Origin: Linanthus parryae
Taxonomy: Eukaryota > Streptophyta > Magnoliopsida > Ericales > Polemoniaceae
NCBI GenBank assembly: GCA_023055425.1
Contig: JALGPY010000001.1
Location: 111,953,057 to 112,017,056 of the forward strand
Length of the DNA: 64,000 nucleotides
Direction: 5' to 3'
Of this stretch, positions 20,581 through 31,727 are shown piece by piece. Below the pieces are notes generated by a model. It made no database searches. It saw only the letters and a program-made list of their open reading frames with translations, and was not told the DNA's origin. Position 1 is the stretch's first letter. Each line of letters opens with the position of its first letter. Position numbers and translations under genes: made by a program.

Positions 20581-21473
20581 CCCATACCCTTGGCCTACCA
20601 AATTCCAGGAAACATGGCTCCATTGCATACACTCTGTCTGTCTTCCCTCTCTTCACTCATACATATCCTGATATCCTCAAATATGAAGAGAATATTCCAA
20701 AGAAGATCAAATAACCGCTGTTGTAGAAAAATAAAACCAACTACAGAAAGGACTTGAATGTATGAAGAAAATAGGGCTCGGTAGTTTTCTATAATTATTC
20801 TTATTACCACAGGCCACATCTACTTTGCACGTTATGTCACCGCAAAAAATATCATAAATGCAACGTGCATATCGACTCAAAAGGAGTCGTATATGCCCTA
20901 TAAATTATTAATGCATAATAATGCACTTTGGAAATTGCCAGGTAATAAAGATGTTTGATATACATACTGCTCCCCTTTAGACCAAATGGAGATAGTAGAT
21001 TGAAAATTCAAGACGATAGTAAAGCCCCAATGCATTACTCGCTTTGCAATAAGGAACTGAAGCATAATTTTCCAAATTCATTCTACTCACGCATCATTTA
21101 TTTCTATACGCAAGTAATGAATGTTCCGATAGCAAGTACTACTTCACTAAACAAAGGTAGCATGACTGCTATATTATTTAATTCTCTTTTCAAATGAATC
21201 TATATTATTGGTGTCTTTGATAGAACGGAAGATTGCTATATCCCATTTGTTACTGAAACTACAAAGAGGATCTAATACGTCTCATCTTGGATGCGACTCG
21301 TTTGTTCGCATTAGGCAAGCCCCATTTTGGGACCCCATTGTAATCAAAACGAATTGACAACCTAATAATATTCACTTTTGTGGGTTGTGCGGCGATTCAT
21401 CGACTGAAACAGTATCCAGACATCATTGCTAAAGTTGGCAACGGGTACAGACCAATTTATACAAGTTAAATAC
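20581..21473. other. No gene seen
   Basis: AT-rich, unassigned. I searched the minus strand here for the exon that should follow the topoisomerase-like exon at 21474-21590 (the region around the SLMEKHGIGTDASIP motif of that family) and did not find it. Confidence 0.4.
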
Positions 21474-21590
21474 CTCATACAGCTCAACTTTTGCAAATTC
21501 GATTTTCTCTCCTTTTGTGAACTGCGGAAGATTTTTCTCATTCACGGCCAACCATGGCATGACTGATGTAAATCCTTTGACAGTAACACG
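21474..21590 (-). pseudogene. Isolated exon resembling DNA topoisomerase 3-beta
   Basis: A 117-bp, 39-codon open exon is bounded on the minus strand by AG (before 21590) and a GT donor (GAG|GTATTT at 21474). It translates to a sequence beginning RVTVKGFTSVMPWLAVNEK and ending VELYE, which matches the stretch of eukaryotic type IA topoisomerase III-beta just before the PPDYL/ESELISLMEK region, as I recall the family. It is intact, with phase-0 boundaries. No neighbouring exon of the gene was recognised within several kb on either side, so it is either a gene fragment captured or moved into this region, or a lone survivor of a decayed gene. Confidence 0.65.
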
Positions 21591-22567
21591 CTATCCAACA
21601 CAATTGAAAGATTATCTCCAACAGAAAATTTAATTTTTGTCCTGTGAGTCAGAAAAACACCAGATTCCTTAGTGTGTATGAGATTTTAAAAAATATATAA
21701 ATGGACACAAATAAAAATAATTGAAAGGCATAACCGGGGAGAGCATGCAGAGTAGACCTAGGTCACCACAATTCACTCATACCACTAACTGTTGCACTGG
21801 CGTTCCTAAATGCTTTATTTGGCTATCGGTGAATGATCACTAGTTTCACTTCACACATTTATGAAGTGAGGAACCTAATGTTATACTGCTACCATGTGCA
21901 TGATTAATGTTTTGACTTGAAATTATAATGAGCATTAGGTGTTCCAAAGGTTTTTAATACAAAAAAAAAAAATATTCCTCTCCAATGAAGATGTCCAAAG
22001 GAGCCTACCCATGTACCAAAATCCACTGGGCACCGCGATCCATGTTCCCATTCTAAACAAGCTATCTCATATGTGGCATCATATAAGAAAAACACGGCGA
22101 GTTGATAGTGGTGACAGTCAGTCGGAAAGCATAGGCCCTTTCACCGACATGTGATTTAAGAGTGTTTGCTTTGAACTTTGATGGAATTTATCGACCATCT
22201 CATGTAAGAATGCGTAAATTGATAGAAAGGTGGAGGGTAACTTGTATAATGTTTTCTTACTCTCTAACACATTGCTTCAAAATTTTCCACATTATTTTTA
22301 CGTGGTCCAAAAAGTGGTTCTATGTGAGCTGTGAGATTTCATAGGACATTTGCCGGTTCTATACCATGAACAATCCATAGGGTGCGAGTTCTCACCAAAA
22401 ATCAAATGGGAAGAAGCGAAGTAACCAGGATTATCATTCATTTATGGATTTACAATGTAAAATAATTACCAATAATATTTTCTGAATAAACCTATAAACA
22501 TTTCAAAATCAATCAATACAAATGGAGAAGAACATCTTCTAGCAATCCTAGGTAGCACTGAAACAGA

Positions 22568-22588
22568 GGGGGGGGGGGGGGGGGGGGG
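22568..22588. repeat. Poly(G) run
   Basis: About 21 consecutive G residues, directly followed by TGG. Long G runs are rare in plant DNA and prone to sequencing-length error. Confidence 0.9.
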
Positions 22589-22668
22589 TGGTTTCCTAAG
22601 AAGTAAGGATACGGAAACGGTCATGGGATACAACATTTTCTAGGAAAATGATGATACGATATGTCAAA

Positions 22669-22732
<64 letters not shown>
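22669..22732. repeat. (ATT)n microsatellite
   Basis: About 21 perfect ATT units, ending in TATAATATATT. Confidence 0.98.
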
Positions 22733-22734
<2 letters not shown>

Positions 22735-23396
22735 ATATATTTGTATTTTATGCTAATAGATGACAAAATACTGGTTCCCAACTTCTTTAATATTTCTAGC
22801 TTAAATATCATGGAAAAGCATAGTTTAAGTATAAGAATGAGAAGCGAAGGGGGAGTGGCTTCCGTGGCTTCGAGTTTGACAAGTTGTGTCTGAAAATAGT
22901 TGCAGTTTTCACCTGTGAGAGCTTAAAACTTCACTTAGAACTTTTTTGTTCCTAAGGGCAGCCTTTTCATATATTGCGCTCTCAATTAATCTACTTTAGC
23001 CTAATTATATTTAACTCATTTAAAGTAAAAAAAAAATTCATATAACAACCCGTGTGAAATTCTAATAAACACTAAGGTGTGACTGTTGTCTTTCATTAAG
23101 TGTCCCTGACGTATACACCAAGTGTCCAGTCTAATAAAATTTCCTAAACTATCAGTTGACGGCAGCCAGAGTGTCTGACATGTACTTTGGTGTGTCGTAC
23201 GAGTGTCTCAAGTCTCTGATATGGTACGAACACCTATTGTTGAGCGTCCACGCTTTCTAGATTTTTTTTCTTTATTCTTATCTGAAAAATAATCATTCAA
23301 ATATACCACACAATTGATGGATTAACTCAAAACTATACTGGTGGTTTTATGAGTTCAATTGAAACTAAAATTTTGGGGATCAAATGTAAAATGATC

Positions 23397-23603
23397 TATA
23401 AATGTTGAATGAGTGAATGTTATTTCTGGGGACCAATGGTCCATATGTATACTCGAGAGTAGTTACATACAAGGTATAATTTGCTAAACTAGGAAATCAA
23501 ATAATAACAACATAATGGGTGATTCCATAAATCACGTAAGAGATAATAACTAACTGCATAAATCAAGGGATGACATAATCGGAGATTATCTCATTCCTTA
23601 ACA
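23397..23603 (-). repeat. Ale-like Copia 3' LTR
   Basis: Nearly identical to 46329-46534, with a few substitutions such as TTTCTGGGG versus TTTCTAGGG and an extra AA near 23552. It ends CCTTAACA on the + strand, next to the purine-rich tract of the interior. Confidence 0.93.
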
Positions 23604-24161
23604 CGCCCCGTAAGATGGAGGATCCGTTGTAGACTCCAATCTTAGATCGCAGATGAAGGAAGGATTTGCGCCCAAGAGGTTTCGTGAGTGTATCCGCTAG
23701 TTGTTGCTGACTTGGGACATGTCGCACACGAAGTTTTGCCGAGGTAACAAGATCGCGGACGAAGAAGTAATCGATCGCGACATGTTTCATGCGCGAGTGG
23801 AAGACTGAATTCTTGCAAACATACGTGGCGCTAAGATTATCGCAGAACAAGGTCGGCGAGCCAGTGAGAGGGATGCCAATTTCGAGAAGCAAGTGTTGAA
23901 CCCATAGTAATTCAGCAGTGGCATTTGCAAGTGGGTGATATTCAGCTTCCGTGGAGGAACACGAGACAGACTTTTGAAGAGCGAACTTCCAGGATATGAC
24001 ATTTGATACCAAGTATAGAACATATGAAGTGGTGGAGCGTTCCATGGTTTAGTTACCACCCCAGTCAGCATCGGAGAAGGAAGAGAGGTTCATGCGCGCC
24101 CCCGGGCGCAGATAGAGTCCATTGCAGACGGTGCCTTTGAGATAACGAAGTACGCGCTTGG
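23563..24161 (-). pseudogene. Copia RNase H domain (3' part of pol)
   Basis: On the minus strand the frame reads through YLKGT...SDADWGG, then a stop, then [30 protein letters not shown] and [13 protein letters not shown], the standard Copia RNase H landmarks (usually STAEAEY; here STEAEY). The end overlaps the 3' LTR, as usual for this group. The upstream part of pol was separated from it by the Athila-like insertion at 24162. Confidence 0.9.
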
Positions 24162-25580
24162 TGACACGCTCCAACTGCAAGTGCACAGTTGTCGGTGTAG
24201 TAATAATCGGAAAAGTCCGGTTTGTCGAACCCAAGGGACTTCGTGTAAATTAACTACTAAATTTATTCTTTATGTGGGCAAAGCGCAGTTGTTTTGTTCT
24301 ATTTCTACTAATAATTAAAAATAAAAATTATCTCAAATAATTCAAAGAACTATTTCAAGATTAATAAGCACGAGTTGATTTGGTGGTTTCTCAAAATGGG
24401 TCAAAATCAGGATATCTCTACGGATCACTAGGTATTTCACACTACGTTGGATTTATGTTCTACTAACACGATGAGTTCTTGTTTTAGTTAAACGAACAAT
24501 TTTATATTGAAGATGTCTCAACCAATAACTATGCCTAAACTATCGTAACTGATTCCTCTAGCTTACTCAAGTTCAAACATGCATTACGATAATAATTCTA
24601 CTCTTGTTCTTAGCTAACTAGCAAGATTCCTCAACCCTAGATACGGCTAGTGTGTATTTCAATTTTCCAGGCAACAAACGTAGATTCCTCTATCGTTCAT
24701 AACCTAGCACAATTCTATTAATACGTCTACCAATAGAAAAGATAAATCAAAAGCGTAAAATACACATAACTAGAGAAGAAATCATCAATTAAGCTCAAAA
24801 GCATGCAAGCAAATCCATAAATCACAATACGTAGTGATCAAACCCTAGTTTCCTACGAGATATCCCAAAATAAGCGTTTAGCTACGCATAATCATGTTCA
24901 AAATACAAAGTATCATGATCCAATATGAAAAACTAGAGAAGAAACGAAGATTAGAAGCCAAACGGATGATCCAAGCTCTTCAACCTAGCTCCAAGCTCTC
25001 CAAGCACGTCTCCCAATGTTTCCTAAGTCTTTCGTGGCTCAAAACTCTCAAAACTATGCCAAAATAGCGAAAATAGCCCAAAAATCCGATCCTGGCCGCA
25101 AAGGTAATCGTACGATTACCTTGACGATTACTTGCAATGAAGGTAATCGTACGATTACCCATAGTAAACGCACGATTACTTCTGAGTGAAGGTAATCGTA
25201 CGATTACCTTAAGGTAAACGTACGATTACTTCTGGTCTTCCACCCTTCAAACTTCATCTTCTTGCTCTTTTTCCTTTCGTCTTCACTTCCCGAGCATCCC
25301 TTTGAGCCTCCAACTTTTCCGAAGTTCACTTTTGCTCCAATGTCACGTCCCGAGCTCCCGGTTCCTGAAAACCACAACACGAGAAACATACCGGAAGATC
25401 AAACGTGATAAAATATAGTCAAAATTAATGCAAAAAGTGCCCGGACTCATCATTAACGTGCAAAGACTCAACATGCTCAAATTTAGCAAGAAATGATCCA
25501 AAATCCATCAAAACGCATCGGAATACACGCAAAACGGTAAGGAAACATATAAGAATATAACTCCAAATATGGAGTTATCA
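24162..25580 (-). repeat. Athila-like 3' LTR
   Basis: Runs TGACACGCTCC to GGAGTTATCA on the + strand. It contains three perfect 18-bp palindromes GGTAATCGTACGATTACC at 25103, 25142 and 25191. The polypurine tract (AAGTGTGGGGATAGT on the minus strand) abuts its right edge at 25581-25595. Confidence 0.95.
25103..25235. repeat. Cluster of GTAATCGTACGATTAC palindromes (3' LTR)
   Basis: Three exact palindromes (25103-25120, 25142-25159, 25191-25208) stand among degenerate relatives such as GTAAACGCACGATTAC and GTAAACGTACGATTAC. Equivalent clusters occur in the other LTR (38366-38505) and in the element's interior (30424-30616). Confidence 0.9.
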
Positions 25581-27880
25581 ACTATCCCCACACTTACCCG
25601 TTGCGCGTCCCGAGCAACAATCCAAATCTCAAACTATCAAAATCATCCGAACCTTCCTCGTCTCATCTCACCTCTCCAGTCAACTATTCCAATCAAGACC
25701 ATTGCATACTTTTCAACTTACCAATTGCATACTAACCTCAATTAGCCGACTCAATACACACGACGACTCAATACAAGACTCAACGATGCAACAATATGAT
25801 GCAATGCAATTATATGACTCGATCCTACTAAACACATATATACACAAAATATCTTTTTAGGCGAGATCGGGCAATCTCAATTAGCTTAAAACGGTTCTCA
25901 TGGAGTGATGAAGAATCTAGGAACGAGGTATGAATTGCAACTAAACTCGACAACAAGAATTTCCCTTAGTTAGTATAGAAAGCCTAGCTTTACTAAGTGT
26001 AAGAATAACCTACCTCTTCGCGTGTACCGATAAATAAGAGGCTACGCTAGGCTAAGCCACATTCAAGGTCCGAGCTCCTATTCCGCTAACGGGTTAGAAT
26101 GTAGAGGCTTAAGGACAAAAGGATAATCATGTAGTAACAAGTCCTAAGCGTCACATTCTCACGTTAAAACCCACATCTCACACACCCTCACCACGATGAT
26201 AAGAACCGCAACCCGAAACTCACCATCTCCGGCCCTCGATCCCCTCAAACCCCGGTACAATAACGATTTCCGTGGCCACCGTCGTGAAACATGCATAAAA
26301 TGAACATCGCCGTCAATGAAATAGTTGCTTCCACCACTCGGTCTTCATTAAGCTCAAACTTTATTCCTTTATTTCATCTCTCCTTTTTTTCTCTCTTTTT
26401 TTTCTTTTTTTTTTTTGTTTTTTTTTTGTTTTTTGTTTTTTTTTCCAAATCTCTCAATATCCAAAAACACAAATTCTACAATGTATATCTCCAGTGGTCT
26501 TCCAAGTGTCAAGCCAAACAAAAACGTTAAGGGGAGGAAGTAAACAATCCAATGAATATATATCACAAGTAAAATCCATCTCCCCCTAACTCAATGAAAT
26601 ACACAGTGCCACCAAACAAAGCCGCAAACCAATCCAAGTACATGTATGGGGATGGAGTCGTCAAAAGCTCAATCTCAATGTCCGTAGTCAAAAGTCGACA
26701 TCCCCACACTAGAATATACGCATGTCCCCTCTCAAGTAATCAAAACAATGTAAGTCTCGTGCTTAATCCAACCGATCCTCCTACACCAAGATGATGAAAA
26801 GAAACGATCCCTAGCACGATCCACCAATTAAATCACCCAACCCAATTTGTGCGTATTAGATGCCACGCACTCACGGCTCTCCACAACTGTGTCCATGGTG
26901 TAATGACATGGAACACCGCCACACCGAAGTGCGCAAGCCTACTCTCACTCACCCTCGCGTTCCCCTCGATAATCATAAATGAAGTACATGCGATATGTAA
27001 GACTCACACAAGTATATCATGAAGTACTCCCTCATCGAACCCCCTCAACTACAAACACCCTCGTGACGCACCAAAGCGGTGATTCTAACCAATCGATGAT
27101 GAAGGCCAAGAATCGTCACCCTAAGTCCAGAGGTTATCAAAGAATCCAAGGTCCGAAACAGGGTTTACTAGTGGTCCTACAAGGTAAGTTCTATAAGCAG
27201 TGAGTGCTCTAATACACACCTCGCACAGCTGTTCTGTGTGCCACTACGAGGCGGGTTGGCGACTACCTAAGACGTACACAAGAATGTTCGGCTTGTTTAG
27301 CTCACACCTAGCTCAACTCTTGCAAGAAAACAAGGCACACACTTTAGATTTGAAAATAATTTAAGTGTCGTAAAATAGGTAGGTATTCCCGTAAAGGAAG
27401 TCTCTCTATACATACTAAGGGGAATTCAAATTGTCATTCTCGGTCACACGTCATACCCTATGCCTAAAATTCTCACACTCCTCGATTTTCCAAATTCAAG
27501 CTTCTTTTGATTGCCCTTTCTCAATTTTCAATTTTTTTTGATTTTTTTTTTAGATAATATTTCCTACTCTATATGCATGGGCCGACTCGAAAGAAGACTC
27601 GAAACTGACTCGATTCGGGTAGGTGGACTCAATTAAACAAAACGTGCACTAAACATAAACTACTCACAATACGACACACACAATATATATAAACACGACA
27701 CGGACTACAAAAACTGACTCACAATACGACACAAACAACCTATATGTAACTGGTGAATGCAGACACGGACTTGGCTAATAAAGGCTGAGAAACCCCCCCA
27801 CACTTGAACGCGTCGTTGTCCTCAACGAATGCATAGGTCAAGCGAAAAGACTCAGCATTCAAATGCAGGGGGTGGTAAGT
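25581..27880 (-). other. Athila-like 3' untranslated region
   Basis: No coding potential. It starts at the polypurine tract next to the LTR and contains T-rich (26388-26444) and other low-complexity stretches. A second purine tract of the same type (AAGTGTGGGGGGG on the minus strand, near 27791-27804) lies just after the end of the extra ORF. Confidence 0.7.
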
Positions 27881-29464
27881 CTACTCGGACGAATCCTCGT
27901 CGTCCTGGTCCTGGTCTCCGTAATAGGCATCCGAATGGTACTCGTAGGAACCAGGGTAGGTCTCTTGGCCACTAGGCCACTGATCTCTCGGGAATCCCAC
28001 ATGAGTGGCCAATGCCTCTAGCCACTGGTCCTGACGGTGCTGATGCAGACTCACCTGACGTAGTCCCTGACCGAGGTTACGCATGCTACTGCGATGATGC
28101 TCAAACTGCCTAGCACTCATGTCAGCCACATAGTCACGGGACCGACCCTGGGATGTGAGGGTCATAGTCCTGGTCAATCTCAACTCGGACATCAAGTCCG
28201 CTAAGCTCACACTCGGCTGGCCAGGGTCAACGACAGGGGGAGGTACTGGCTGAGGTGGAACGGGAGTAGGAGCAGGAGGAATAGGATCTGGAGGAGTAGG
28301 AGCCGCTCGCGAGGAAGAGGCTCTTTTCTTAGCCTTTCCTGTAGGAGGTCTAGAACTAGCTCCTGCCTCCATCACCACTACATCCTTCAACAGGTCCGGG
28401 ATTTTGTCAAACATTCTCGGAGCCTAGGGTTTGAGGTCTAGCTCTTCCTCAGGCACGCTGTCCCCGCAATCCTGAGCTAGTTGCATGAGTAAGAAACTAT
28501 GGCCCGCAGACTTCTTGTTTTTCGATTCATATCTCTCGTGCAAATACAGGAAGATCCGACTAGGAATGTCTATCCGATGCCCCCTCGATAGACAAAGAGC
28601 CATGAGACACACCTCAAAGTCAACATAATTTGGAGCCGAAACTCCCAACACCCATGACTCCAAAATCTCGACGAGCCACCTTGGTTTAGGCAGCAAGTAT
28701 CCGACTGGGATCTTCCAATGTCTGATATTAGTTTTAGACCTATCCCAGTCGGCTCCTGGCACTCCCGCAAAACAAAAAGCCGACACCTCATTAATGAGCG
28801 TCTGCTGGTCTTTCTGCAGATAAATCTTAAATTGACACGGCTCAGTCAACGGGGGCCACTTAAGTGCTGCGGCGATGCGCTCAGAAGACAAAACTAGCCA
28901 GTTCCGACGACAATAAATCACACGAGGGTCATTGAGCCTAGACGTCTCACCCTCATCGGTGTGTCTCGCATTCGCATAAATCTCACGAGTCAGTACAGAA
29001 CTGGCTTTCTTTTTCACTAACTCCATCCACCCCGCAAAGTTCTCGGTCTTCGCGACCTTTTGTAGGTCCTCAGGCACTCCCTCAAGTGGAAAGATTTTCT
29101 CGGCCTGGACACCTCTATTAATCCTAGGGTTCGATCAGTAAAAACCCTGGGCAGTCGCCGAAATAAACCTATAATCGCAAAAGACCCCGCCCCTATCAAA
29201 TTCCAGCTTTTCGTCATCCGGCTTATGACCACGATCCTTTCTAAATGGGGGCAATTGGGATGGAATGGGTGTATGAAAAACCCTAAGGTCAGTGGATAAC
29301 GGGATGACCAATTGGCCACCCGTGTCACCCCCATCAGACTCAGACTCACTCTCAGGTTCTGCCACCACACTCGCCCCGGGTAATGTGTAGTCGGGGTCCT
29401 TATCACGACTCCTTCTCGCACGTTTGCTCATTTTGACCAAAGCAAGTATAACAAGATAAAGCAA
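27881..29464 (-). pseudogene. Athila-like third ORF (putative plant transposon protein)
   Basis: One minus-strand frame stays open from 29464 to 27881 (about 528 codons) except for two in-frame stops, at 29135-29137 and 28424-28426. It starts with a basic segment after an ATG (SKRARRSRDKD), continues into a globular middle (RNWLVLSSERIAAALKWPP, then GYLLPKPRWLVEILESW), and ends in a Pro-rich, then Gln/His- and Asp/Glu-rich tail. The middle resembles the domain annotated as putative plant transposon protein, found 3' of pol in many Athila elements; its function is not known. It has sometimes been compared to an envelope protein, but I see no clear signal peptide or membrane span. Confidence 0.65.
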
Positions 29465-31727
29465 TTAACGTGACAAAATTCGATCAAGTGCAATGTGACA
29501 AGTAGTGTAACAGATATGAAGCAAGTAAGCACGTAAGCACGTAATCCTAGGACTCTAAGCAATCGCCCCCAAGCACGCTACTAAGCGCAACAAAAATTAA
29601 AATGGGCTTTTACTCAATCGTGCCTAGACTCGAGTATGGAAATTGCTAGTGTTAGAATGTACCTACGTGCCCGGAGCAAGTCTTACGGGCACAAAATTGC
29701 AGAATTTCGACAAACCGGGCTGTTTTCGGGTCGCCGAGATTTTTCTTCCAAATTTTGTAATTGATCTGTGCCTTTTGCTCCTGGCGGTGTCCTCTTCGAA
29801 AGCCCCAAGTCAATTTTGCCGAATTCAGCCTCAATTTGCCCAATTTCAGATGTTCACTCGAAACCCTAACCTTGCCCCTTTCTTTAATCCTCCAATTCTT
29901 CAACCAAGCAGCCCAATCGAATTTGACCAGTACTCTCTCTCGTTCCCTCCGGTGATATGCAGAGAAGATGCGTGGTGGTGAGGGGGAAGAGAGGGCAGAG
30001 AAGATTGGGGCTTTGTGCGCTGGTGGTCGGGTGGCAGAGGAGGTAGGTTGGCAGAGGAGAGGAGGGGGGTTGGACCTCGGTGGTGGTTGCGCCGTGGTCA
30101 AGAGCAGAGGGATTCGGCGTTTCAATCGAGAGAGAGAGAGGCAGCGGGTTTATGGGTTCTTGCCGCCGGATTGAATGGGGGACTGGCGGTGGTTCTCTGA
30201 TCCGAGACAGGAGGGCAGCGGTGGTGCAGGGCAGTGAGGGATAGCTGCGGGAGATGGCGGCGGCGGCGGCTGTAGGGATGGACGTGGTGGTGGCGGCTGG
30301 AGATGGTGGTCGTGGTGGTGATTGCAGAGGGAAGAAGAAGGAGTCGACAGTGGAGGGTTTTGAAAGATAGAAAAAAAAGAATTTTTTTTTTTTTGTTTTC
30401 AACCCGCGTGTCTGACCCTTCAGAAGTAATCGTGCGATTACTTTTAAGTAATCGTGCGATTACTTGAAAGTATTCGTACGATTACTACCTCGTACGACCT
30501 AGTGGGTAGGTCGTGCGACCTAGTAAAACAATCTGCTACCACCAATTCATCCCAAAATTTTTCTAACGCAAAAGTAAACGTACGATTACCTCAAGGTAAT
30601 CGTACGATTACTTTTGTGCAGGGGAAAATTTTTATTAGCCAAATATAACCTTTACCTCGTGTTTTGATCCCGACCTCCGATGAGTGTGATTTTTGCAGCT
30701 TTGGATCCCTTTTTCGACGTAAGTCTTGCTCACATAAATCACGTCCCGTTTCCGGATTGTTTTCCCCGACTTTCCTCAATTATCGCCTAATTACGCGAAA
30801 AATACCCAAAATGTGCCAAATTCGTCGCTTTCTTCAAAATTTTGCAATCACCTTCATCAAGATGGGGAGTGCGGGATCTCTTCTCGTGTAGAAAAATTCC
30901 CAAAGTCCGGGGAACCTTTCATTCTTCAATTTCGCGCTTCCAAAGGCTCGTTTTGCATTTCCGGATGCTTTTGGACGCCTTTTAGCATCCTTTTTCGTCT
31001 TTGTTGCTCGTTTCTTTGCTTTGTCATGGATCTCCTCGACCTCGAGACTCCATTTATGTTATAAAAAATTCCCAATGTCCGGGGACCCTTTTATCCTTCA
31101 ATTTGATCATTCCAAAGTCCCGTTTGGCAATTCCGGATGCTTTTTGGCTCCTTTTTCCTCTTCGTCCATCCTTTTTGGCATAACTTCTTCGTCCGGACTC
31201 CGATATACGCGATCCACCTATCCACAGAAATCTCTCGACCACCCCCACACTTTGGCATTGTTCAAATCAGTCACAATCCTGTCTTCAAAAATTTACCTCG
31301 TAATCCGTGCCATTGTGCCAGCTTTCTCAATTTCTTTACGTCTTCTTTGCGTATATCAAAAAGGGGAGTCCGGGAACTCGATCTTCCCCAGGTGCATGTG
31401 TTGAATATGTGTAGGAAAGGCTTCAATCCTCTATTTCTTCATTCCGGGTCCCGATACGCGTTTTGGTCTGCTCTTTCTCGTTTTTCGTGCAATTCTTCAC
31501 TCGCGCATCAAGAAGGGGGACCCGGAATAGGCCTTCCACCTAGAATTCCTGCACATACTCATTGGAAATATTAAATCCCCTCTCTCGCACCTCTCAAATA
31601 ATTAGAACAAAATAAAATAACAAAACAGTATTGAAATCTACGCTATGCAGGAAATAGGTTGGGTTGCCTCCCAACAAGCGCTTTGTAATTTAAGGTCGAC
31701 GGCCTGACCAAGTTACCTCAGATGAGC
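29465..31727 (-). other. Athila-like spacer between pol and third ORF
   Basis: Non-coding. It contains a palindrome cluster (30424-30616), GA/GGT-rich low-complexity sequence (29968-30360), and four or more diverged copies of a CCGGGG..CCC..TTCATTCTTCAATTT..CC.GATGCTTTT type block at 30890-31520. Another PPT-like purine tract (AAAGTGTGGGGGTGG on the minus strand) is at about 31238-31252. Frames such as 29884-30402 (minus) come from low-complexity sequence. Confidence 0.65.
30424..30616. repeat. Internal palindrome cluster (GTAATCG[TG][AG]CGATTAC)
   Basis: GTAATCGTGCGATTAC occurs twice and related forms (GTATTCGTACGATTAC, GTAAACGTACGATTAC, GTAATCGTACGATTAC) follow, plus a second palindromic family TAGGTCGTGCGACCTA/AGGTCGTACGAGG. 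These are the same elements as in the LTRs, here about 5.4 kb away from the nearer LTR. Confidence 0.85.

Larger units (their letters stand above)
21600..23391. other. Gene-poor stretch with microsatellites
   Basis: No gene recognised. It contains a homopolymer G run of about 21 bases at 22568-22588 and an (ATT)n tract of about 64 bp at 22669-22732. Frames over the ATT tract would give poly-Ile or poly-Asn peptides and are artefacts. Confidence 0.6.

Noticed and set aside
21904..22095. Possible upstream topoisomerase exon (minus strand, YEIACLEWE)
   Set aside because: Only the LEWE tetrapeptide resembled the family, with no consistent splice sites or continued similarity.
22596..22893. Poly-Ile/Asn reading frames on both strands
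   Set aside because: They are produced by the (ATT)n microsatellite and have no other protein-like features.
25103..25235. CRISPR-like short palindromic repeats
   Set aside because: The genome is eukaryotic, spacing is irregular, units are degenerate and lie inside an LTR.
29884..30402. Pro/Ser/Thr-rich 172-codon minus-strand frame
   Set aside because: It lies in GGT/GA-rich spacer of the Athila-like element; composition explains the openness and no domain is visible.
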